Under the pieces are notes generated by a model. That model saw only the letters and a list, made by a program, of their open reading frames with translations. It ran no database searches and was not told the origin of the DNA. DNA of 64,000 nucleotides, from NCBI GenBank assembly GCA_965115885.1, contig OZ220479.1, positions 3,100,001-3,164,000 on the forward strand, read 5' to 3'. This document shows, piece by piece, positions 57,591 to 64,000 of the stretch; the first letter of the stretch is position 1, and each line of letters opens with the position of its first letter. This stretch comes from BD2-11 sp965115885. GTDB lineage: Bacteria; Gemmatimonadota; Gemmatimonadetes; Longimicrobiales; Gaopeijiaceae. Both the position numbers and the translations under genes were made by a program.

Positions 57591-58346
57591 TCAGTCCAGC
57601 AGGGCGGGGAGCGTCTCCCCCGCCGACCCCCGCAACGCCACCGTGGCGGATCGCGTGAGCGGGGTGTCCTCCAGGTTCACCTCGACGAGCGCGCCACCGG
57701 CGTTCAGAGTGACGAGCGGCACCGCCGCGGCCGGGTGGACCGCCGCGCTGGTCCCCACCGCCAGACAGAGGTCGGCGCGCTCGGCGAGCGCATGGGCGCG
57801 GCCGAGCGCGTCGCCGTCCAGCGCCTCTCCGAAGAGCACTACGTCCGGGCGGCGCATCCCGCCGCAAGAGGTGCACAGCGGCACGGAATCCGTCAGCGGC
57901 TCGGCGGGAAAGCGCGCCGCGCACAGGCTGCAGCGGTCCCGCTCGAGCGTCCCGTGCAACTCCACCGGAAAGGCCGCGTCGGCCGAGCTTTCGCCCGCCT
58001 CCTCCAGCGCCGCTCGGGTGTGCAGCCCGTCCACGTTCTGGGTCACCAGCCCGACCGCGCCGCGTCCGAGGAAGAAGCGCGCCAAGGCGCGGTGCCCGGG
58101 GTTGGGAACGCACCCCGCCAGCACCGACCGCCGCCAGTCGTACCACGCCCACGCGGTCCGCGGATCGCGCGCAAACGCCTGCGGGGTGGCGAGATCTTTC
58201 GGACGGCGGTCGCGCCACAACCCGTCCGCGGCGCGGAAGGTGGGCACTCCCGACTCGGCCGAGACGCCCGCGCCGGTGAGCGCGACCACCCGCCCGGCGT
58301 CGCGCACCAGTCGGCGCGCCCGCGCGAGATCGGCGGGGGAGCTCAC
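57591..58346 (-). CDS. cobB: NAD-dependent protein deacylase, Sir2 family
   Basis: A 251-residue protein from GTG 58346, overlapping the upstream stop as GTGA. It has the sirtuin motifs: GAGVSAESGVPTFR (NAD binding), TQNVDGLH, the catalytic His in ELHGTLER, the zinc pairs CSLC and CTSC, and RPDVVLFGEALD. The family removes acetyl or other acyl groups from lysines using NAD. The GAGxSAxSGIPTFR segment reads GVPTF here. The loop after WRDRR lacks the Tyr/Arg pair of desuccinylases as far as I can align it, so deacetylation is the default guess. It is coupled to the VTT membrane protein gene. Confidence 0.88.
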   Translation of the reverse strand: MSSPADLARARRLVRDAGRVVALTGAGVSAESGVPTFRAADGLWRDRRPKDLATPQAFARDPRTAWAWYDWRRSVLAGCVPNPGHRALARFFLGRGAVGLVTQNVDGLHTRAALEEAGESSADAAFPVELHGTLERDRCSLCAARFPAEPLTDSVPLCTSCGGMRRPDVVLFGEALDGDALGRAHALAERADLCLAVGTSAAVHPAAAVPLVTLNAGGALVEVNLEDTPLTRSATVALRGSAGETLPALLD

Positions 58347-58804
58347 GGTCCCCCCTGGACGGCCCCGCCCGCGGCGGCGGCGGCGTAGGCCAGGACCGCG
58401 AACCGGACCCATCGACCCACGAAGCCGATGGACAGAAAGGCGGCAAAATTGACGCGCACCGTCCCCGCAGCCAACGAAACGACGTAGAAGGGCGGGAGCC
58501 CCGAGAACGCGCTGACCAGAATCAGCGGCCATCCCGCCCGTTGCAGGCGGGCGGCTTTCTCGGACGCGCGGTCGAGGTGGCGCACCGCGCGCGCGGGCAG
58601 CCGTTGCGGCAGCCAGCGCGCCAGCGCGTAGAGGGCGGCCTTGGCGATCATCTGGCCCAGCGAACACACCGTGACCATCAGCCACTGCTGGGAGGCGGGC
58701 ACCGCGACCGCCGCCGCCGCGACCACGACTTCCGCGTTCACGAACGGCACCAGCCCGCTGGCGACCGAAACGGCGAACGCGGACGCGAGAACTGCGATTT
58801 CCAA
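58343..58804 (-). CDS. VTT/DedA-like (YqaA type) membrane protein
   Basis: 153 residues if started at TTG 58804, which has GAGG eight bases upstream. ATG 58915 would add 37 basic residues with no membrane character. It has hydrophobic segments at the start (EIAVLASAFAVSVASGLVPF) and an internal WPLILVSAFSGLPPFYVVSLAAGTVRVNFAAFL, the FSGLPPFYVVSLAAG stretch being the VTT signature. The family includes lipid scramblases and polyprenyl-phosphate flippases. The stop overlaps the sirtuin start by four bases. Confidence 0.72.
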   Translation of the reverse strand: MEIAVLASAFAVSVASGLVPFVNAEVVVAAAAVAVPASQQWLMVTVCSLGQMIAKAALYALARWLPQRLPARAVRHLDRASEKAARLQRAGWPLILVSAFSGLPPFYVVSLAAGTVRVNFAAFLSIGFVGRWVRFAVLAYAAAAAGGAVQGGP

Positions 58805-59015
58805 GAAGAGGACCTCGAGACGTTTTGCGGAATTCCGGGGACTGCGGAGCCTACGGTATCCTCGGGGCGACGCTCCGGCGAGCGCGCGCCCTCCCGGGAA
58901 ACTTGACCGCCGCAAGCTCCGCGTACGATTTTCGGGAGGTTTGGTTTACTTGGTCCCGGCACCGGTCGGCCGACGGGAGCGGCGTTCCGGGAACGGGCCT
59001 GACCGGAGAACGAAC

Positions 59016-59420
59016 ATGGGTCGCATCGGTGGATTCGCCGCATCCGTCGGGTTGTTCCTGGCGGTCGCGCAGGCGGCGCGCGCTCAGGACGAAGCCAGGG
59101 TCACCACGCTCGACGGCGTCTACACGGCGGAGCAGGCGGCGCGCGGCGCCGAAATCACCGAGAGCGTCTGCCGCGAATGCCACGAGGACGAGGAGTTCGT
59201 CGGAGCCTTCATCCGCTCCTGGGCCGGCGCCAGCGTCGCCTCGCTCTACGACGACATCTACTCGCTCATGCCCGAAGATCAACCGGGCTCCCTCCCTCCC
59301 CAGCAGTACGCCGACTTGATCGCCTACATCCTGCAGCTGAACGGCCTCCCCCCCGGCGAAATCGAACTCGGCGCCGCGCGCGAGTCCTTGGAACGGGTGG
59401 TGATCGAGAGCAAGCGGTAG
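59016..59420 (+). CDS. Small exported mono-haem cytochrome c
   Basis: A 134-residue protein from ATG 59016. A signal peptide (GFAASVGLFLAVAQAARA) precedes VYTAEQAARGAEITESVCRECH. CRECH is the haem-binding CxxCH near residue 50. A likely axial Met is in YSLMPEDQPGSL, followed by the usual C-terminal helix YADLIAYILQLNGLPPG. The type resembles cytochromes that accept electrons from PQQ dehydrogenases, and a PQQ-type enzyme lies at 62508-64000. Direct partnership is inferred. Confidence 0.85.
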   Translation: MGRIGGFAASVGLFLAVAQAARAQDEARVTTLDGVYTAEQAARGAEITESVCRECHEDEEFVGAFIRSWAGASVASLYDDIYSLMPEDQPGSLPPQQYADLIAYILQLNGLPPGEIELGAARESLERVVIESKR

Positions 59421-60183
59421 CGTTCCGCTTCCTCCGCGCGGACGGGGGGCCATGCCGGACTCGTCCTCGCGGCCGAGCGGTTGGGGCGGCGGTTTCCGTG
59501 CGGCGGACGACCGGTCCCGCGACGAAGCGGCGGCGAAACCCTCCATCTCGGGGAGAGGGAGCCCGGACATGCGTGAACGGCGCGTGCGACGCACAAGCAA
59601 CTCCTTCCCTCGGCGTTGCTCGGCGCCCTCCTCGCCGCCGTCCCGGTCTCCGCACAATCGACGGGTTCGATCGAAGGCAGAGTCGTCGACATCGCCGACG
59701 GACGCCCTCTCGCGGGCGTCCGGGTCTTCGTCGAAGCGCTCGGCGTCGGGGCGACCACCGACGCCCACGGACGCTATTCGATCCGGAGCGTGCCCGCCGA
59801 CGAGCACCGGCTCTTCTCCAGCGTCCTCGGCTATCTGGCGACGACCGAAAGGGTCGTCGCGCCCCCCGGGCCGGTCGCCGTCGCGGACCTGCGGCTGAGC
59901 TTCACCGCACTCGAACTCGACGAGGTGGTCGTGACCGGCGCCGGCGCGGAGACGGAAGCCGCCGAGCTGCCCTACTCGGTGTCGGTGGTGGCGCGCCGGA
60001 GGCTGGAGGAGCAGGGTTCCCCCATGGCGGTCGAATTCTTCAAGGCCACGAGCCTGGTTCACGGAGCGGTCGGCGAGCGGCAGAGCTGGTTCAACGCCAA
60101 CGAGGCCGCCGCCGTGCCGGAGACCGTGGCCAACGTCAACCTGCGCGGCGCGTCCCGGACCCTGGTGCTCCTCAACGGCCGTC

Positions 60184-60199
60184 GGCAGGTGTACCTGCC
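60184..60199. repeat. Near-perfect palindrome at the left inversion breakpoint
   Basis: GGCAGGT-GT-ACCTGCC has exact 7-bp arms and a 2-base centre. It touches the left 7-bp inverted repeat of the inverted segment. It may form a small cruciform or be a coincidence of coding sequence (codons for RQVYLP). Confidence 0.5.
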
Positions 60200-60595
60200 C
60201 GCCCGTCAGAGACGGGGCGAGGAACGCGCCCGGGTTCCCCGTCCACGACCACGCGCCGCCTCCGGGGATGAAGGGACGCAGCGCCCAGTCGCGCTCCTCC
60301 GGGGTCAGCTCCTGGCGGGTCGTCCATTCCGCGGACAGGACGGCGTGCGCACGCTCGCCCAGTCGTCGGCCCGCGATGCCGGCCACGTTGGTGTCGCCGA
60401 CGCCTCTGAAATACTCGTGGGAGGCGATCACCTCCGTGCCCTCGAAGTCGCTGCGGATGCGGAAGTTGACCACCCCGGCCACGGCGTCCGACCCGTAGAT
60501 GGCGGACGCGCCCTCCTTCAGGATCTCGATGCGGTCGATGGCGATCGACGGAAAGGCGTTCACGTCGACGTAGCGTCCGCCGATCAACCGGGCGG
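60199..60595. repeat. Inverted segment flanked by 7-bp inverted repeats
   Basis: CCGCCCG at 60199-60205 and CGGGCGG at 60589-60595 are exact inverted repeats. The 383 bases between them read as TonB-receptor plug sequence on the minus strand, while both flanks read on the plus strand. Flipping the segment gives LPARLIGGRYVD at the left join and APSLTGGESAAEFGN at the right join, both in the same frame without loss or gain of a base. Confidence 0.85.
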
Positions 60596-62507
60596 AGAGA
60601 GCGCCGCCGAGTTCGGCAACAAGCTGGAGGCCGCGCACCTCTCCGACGAAGACGTCTTCGTCGACCCGCGCTGTCTCGACTTCAGGGGCCACCTGGAACC
60701 CTTCACCTGCGGCAGGCCTTCTGCCGACAGCACGGAACGAGCGTGGGATTCGCGAGGACTGGTTCTTCTTCGGCCGACTGGTGGGGCACTCCGGGCCCGG
60801 CCGTACGTTGCACCGCGCCTCCCGCACCCAACGGCTGTCGGCGTCCCTGGACACTGGCTTCGAGATTCTCCGGGGACACGGCAACCGGCTGGATCTCGCA
60901 CTCGGCTACTCCCGCTCCTCGGGCAACGTGAACCAGCCCGCGGAGTACGCCTACCGCAAGTTCCTGGCCTACCGCGGGTACGGCGGACCGGACTGCGGGG
61001 TGGACGTGGTCGCCGACCCGACCTCGCCCTCGGGAATGGCGCTGGGCCCGACCGGCGGGAGGATGGCCGGACGGGGCGACTGCATGTACTACAACCCGTT
61101 CAGCAACGCGCTTCGGGCTTCCCGGCAGCCCGGCTCGCGCTTCTTCAGCGAACTCAACCCGGACTTCTCGCCCGACTTGGCGAACGATCCCGCGTTGTTG
61201 ACCTGGATCAACGAAGAGGTCGACGTCCTGAGCTCGGCCGCCATGCTCGTCGCGGACGCCCGCGTCACGGGAAGCTCGGGAGCGGTCGAGAACCACGCTC
61301 TGGGCTACCAGTTCCGTCGGCTCGACGTCTCGGCGAGCGTGAACGACGCCGGCAATCTGCACCTGAACCCCTGTTCGGTGCCGGGCAACCGAACCTGCGT
61401 GGAGAAAGTCGGCTCCTTCACCACGGGAAGTTACCCGTACTCCGCCGACCAGACCGTGCATCGCTTCTTCGGCGAGATCCCCGTGCATCTGGCCGACGAC
61501 CGCCTGCACATGCAGTTCGGCCACTACGAGCTCTACGACGTCGCCGCCAGCTTCGACCCGAAGGCCGCGATCCGCTACGACGTCTCGGACCGGCTCGCGT
61601 TGCGCGGCTCGCTGCGGACGACCTTCCGCACGCCTTCGGTCGACGACCTGAACGAGGACCGCACCACCGCCCTGTCGTACGTCGACGCAGCGGGCGTGTA
61701 CAAGGCGGTCGACACCTACGGCGGAAAGGACCTCGAGCCGGAGCGGGCGCTCACCTACAACGTCGGCTTCGTGCTGACGTTGGCGGACGCATCCGGGTTC
61801 GCGCCGGTGCAGCTGTCCGCCGACCACTGGAGCTACGACTTCGAGAACGTGATCGCGGTCGTGCCCTACAATTCGGTCATCGCGCTGTACGACCGGGGCG
61901 GGCGCGCGAAGGACGCGGTCAAAAACTACGCGACCTGCGCGGACGGACGCGGCACCGGCACCTGCCCCGCAACCGTCGTCGAGCGGATCCACGTCGACCT
62001 CGTCAACTGGCCCGGGGTGAAGACCTCGGGGTTCGATGCGCAGGCGAACGTCCGCTCGCAGGCGGGGAGCGGCATCCTGAGCGCGGGCCTGGAGGCGACC
62101 TACACCCGTACGTACTCCGTCAAACCGCTGGATCTCGGGGGCGTCGAGATCTCGCCCGCAACGGAGGCCGCCGGGCACCTCAACAAGCACGTTCCCATAG
62201 CTCCGCCGCTTCCGCGCCTCAAAGGGCGGCTGTTCGGAAGCTACGGATGGTCGGACTACGCCGTGGCCGGATACGTGAACTACGTCTCCTCCTACGCCGA
62301 CGCCGACGAGGCGGGGAGCGAATACGAGGACATCGACGCGTTCACGACCCTGGACGCGACCGCGCTCTGGCGTCCCTCGCGCGGACTCGGCGTCTCGCTC
62401 TCGCTGCCGAACCTCACCGGCCGCGCTCCGCCCTTCGCGAAATGGGAGCAGTCCTTCGACGGCTTCACCCACAGCGCCAAGGGCCGACGCGTCAAGCTGT
62501 CGGCGTC

Positions 62508-64000
62508 CTACCGGACGTTCCGACGGGAGTTCGGTCGGCGCAACCTGAAGACGTAGAGCGCGTTTCCGGAGGCCGGGTGGCGGATCTCCGGGGCCAGAAG
62601 CCGGGGGACGGTGCGGGGGCTCCCGCCACCGAGGCCGGTGCTCACGGCCAGATACTGTTCGCCCCCGACCGCGAAGGTGACGGGGAACCCCTGGACCGAG
62701 GTGCCCAGACGGGTTCGCCACAGCACCTCGCCGGTCGCGACGTCGTAGGCGCGGAAGTAGCGGTCGACGTCGCCGGCGAAAACGAGGCCGCCTCCGGTGG
62801 CGAGCGCGGCGGTGAGGAAAGAGGCGCGCTGTTCGACGCTCCAGACCTCCTCCAGGGTGCGCACGTCGTAGGCGGCCAGCTTGCCCAGGCGGCCGCCGGT
62901 GCCGGGCATTTCGGTCCAGTCGCGGTCGGCGCCGGTGCCGCCGGAACCGACCTCCATGGCGATCTCGCGGCCCGAGATCTCCGTGCAGCTCTGCGAGAGA
63001 GGGACCACGAGCAGGCCGGTCTCCGGGCTGTACGCCATCGCCTGCCAGTTGTGCCCGCCGGCGGTGCCGGGGCAGACGGAGATCCGATCGCCCACCCCGG
63101 CCTCCGCGATGTCGGCGCGGTAGGTGACCGCGCCGGTCTCGGGATCGATGCGGTCGAAGACGTTCTGGTAGACGGTCTCGCGGTGCTCGAGGAACGCGCC
63201 GGTCTCGCGATCGAGCTTCCAGAAGACGCCGTGCTTGCCGATGGCGAGGAGAAGCTTGCGGCCGTCCACGTCCACGAGGAGTTGTTCGAAGGCCTCGTCG
63301 AGGTCCAGCGCTTCGCCGGGAACGTGCTGGCGATACCATGCGAGCGAGCCGTCGGCGGCGTTCATGGCCAGGGTGGAACTGGTGTAGAGGGCGGAGTCGG
63401 CGGCGGAGAGGCCGCGGCTCGCGGGCACCCAGGGCTTCGCTTGGGCGGTTCCCCAGTAGATCAACCCGAGGGCCGGGTCGTAGCTCCCGGTGGTCCAGGC
63501 GTCGCCGCCGCCGCGCAGGTGGAGGGGCAAGCCGCCCCAGGTGTCGCCTCCGGGGGCTCCCGGGGGCGCGACGGTGTGGGTTCGCCACACCTCCGCCCCG
63601 GTGGCGGCGTCGTGGGCGGTGATGAAGCAGCTGTCCTCGTAGAAGCGCCCGCACCCGTTGATGCCGTTCACCACCAGCCCCTCCACCACGATGGGGCCGG
63701 CGACGTTGGTGTAGCCCTTGCGGGGGTCGGCGACCTGGGTGTCCCAGACGGTCTTGCCGGTGCGGACGTCGAGGGCGACCAAGCTCGCGTCCCTGGTGGC
63801 CAGGAACACCTTGTCCCGGTAGAGCGCCAAGTTGCGCAGCTGGTCGAAGCCGCCCGGTCGGATGTGGTCGGGGAACCTGCGCCGATACTCCCACAGAAGG
63901 TCGCCGGTGACGGCGTCGAGCGCCTGCACGACGTTGCCCGGGTTGGCGAGGAACATGATCCCGTCGAGCACCAGCGGGGTGGGCTGGTTCGTCCCGGCGC
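62508..64000 (-). CDS. PQQ-type quinoprotein dehydrogenase, beta-propeller (5' end outside window)
   Basis: 497 codons are present, running off the window end. Repeated propeller blades contain W-motif ends such as ALDAVTGDLLWEYRRRFP, ALDVRTGKTVWDTQV, AHDAATGAEVWRTHT, AYDVRTLEEVWSVEQ and AYDVATGEVLWRTRLGT, typical of membrane-linked or periplasmic quinoproteins (methanol/glucose/alcohol dehydrogenase type I). The C-terminal stretch ASGNALYVFRL closes the propeller. It oxidises an alcohol or sugar and passes electrons to a cytochrome c or quinone. It converges with the TonB receptor gene and overlaps its 3' end by 49 bases. The substrate is not assigned. Confidence 0.85.
   Translation of the reverse strand, partial: AGTNQPTPLVLDGIMFLANPGNVVQALDAVTGDLLWEYRRRFPDHIRPGGFDQLRNLALYRDKVFLATRDASLVALDVRTGKTVWDTQVADPRKGYTNVAGPIVVEGLVVNGINGCGRFYEDSCFITAHDAATGAEVWRTHTVAPPGAPGGDTWGGLPLHLRGGGDAWTTGSYDPALGLIYWGTAQAKPWVPASRGLSAADSALYTSSTLAMNAADGSLAWYRQHVPGEALDLDEAFEQLLVDVDGRKLLLAIGKHGVFWKLDRETGAFLEHRETVYQNVFDRIDPETGAVTYRADIAEAGVGDRISVCPGTAGGHNWQAMAYSPETGLLVVPLSQSCTEISGREIAMEVGSGGTGADRDWTEMPGTGGRLGKLAAYDVRTLEEVWSVEQRASFLTAALATGGGLVFAGDVDRYFRAYDVATGEVLWRTRLGTSVQGFPVTFAVGGEQYLAVSTGLGGGSPRTVPRLLAPEIRHPASGNALYVFRLRRPNSRRNVR

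Larger units (their letters stand above)
59569..62556 (+). pseudogene. TonB-dependent receptor gene broken by an internal inversion and frameshifts
   Basis: The pieces together make a SusC/RagA-like or general TonB receptor. The N-terminus (MRERRVRRTS, then in another frame LLGALLAAVPVSAQ) is followed by a carboxypeptidase-regulatory domain (GSIEGRVVDIADGRPLAGVRV), the TonB-box-like LDEVVVTGAGAE and the plug start (ANVNLRGASRTLVLLNGRRQ). At 60199-60595 the sequence is inverted: the minus strand carries GGRYVDVNAFPSIAIDRIEI and AIYGSDAVAGVVNFRIRSDF, the rest of the plug. The plus frame resumes at ESAAEFGNKLEAAHLSDED, shifts frame again between about 60700 and 60760, and continues as the barrel to 62556. 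As read it cannot give one protein. Confidence 0.85.

Overview
The window is a high-GC bacterial chromosome segment, apart from one AT-richer block. It probably comes from a Gemmatimonadota-type (FCB-related) aerobic heterotroph. That placement is an inference from gene content: an alternative complex III subunit, lipoproteins carrying repeated Ig/cadherin-like FTDPDGD domains, a TonB receptor with a carboxypeptidase-regulatory N-terminus beside a PQQ-type dehydrogenase, a TAXI-TRAP transporter, and many secreted amidases and peptidases. No rRNA, tRNA or CRISPR array was seen.

Layout. 1-2850: the end of an alternative complex III gene (actF-like) and two lipoproteins, one with near-identical 91-residue repeats. 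2851-3570: a decayed IS3 element. 3571-6665 (minus): acyl-CoA dehydrogenase, tatA, trmJ and an inositol-monophosphatase-type phosphatase. 6867-11813 (plus): a promoter followed by gcvH, gcvP, a UPF0173 hydrolase and a lipoate ligase, together a glycine-cleavage and lipoylation cluster. 12010-17885: an ExbB-type channel with its own terminator, a lytic transglycosylase, and a DNA polymerase I whose proofreading site looks dead. 18013-21462 (minus): membrane proteins, a DinB protein and a class V aminotransferase.

21517-29822 is a foreign AT-richer island on the minus strand. It holds a two-gene operon: a 1099-aa protein of unknown fold, then a 1656-aa helicase ending in a Cys-rich DUF1998-type region. 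The architecture matches a Druantia type III anti-phage system (DruH-DruE). The island is bordered on the right by a truncated ISL3 transposase.

30915-43820 (mostly minus): a TAXI-TRAP transporter; a Yip1-like membrane protein; a run of M28-PDZ peptidase, GlcF-like protein, GNAT, flavoprotein and enolase-superfamily enzyme; and a Tat-exported amidase. 43983-46411 (plus): a perfect 7-1-7 Fur-type palindrome in front of feoA-feoB. 46696-50058: DUF2182 and DUF1326 genes, normally neighbours, separated by a frameshifted AlbA/HATPase gene. 50079-57562: asparaginase, amidase, polysaccharide deacetylase and two tandem paralogous Ig-repeat lipoproteins. 57591-64000: a sirtuin, a VTT membrane protein, a small cytochrome c, a broken TonB-dependent receptor, and a PQQ-type dehydrogenase cut by the window end.

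The two most notable items are the Druantia-III-like island and a 383-bp inverted segment inside the TonB receptor gene. The inversion is bounded by exact 7-bp inverted repeats, and flipping it back restores the reading frame at both junctions. Start codons, coordinates and family names were worked out by reading alone; no database search was run.
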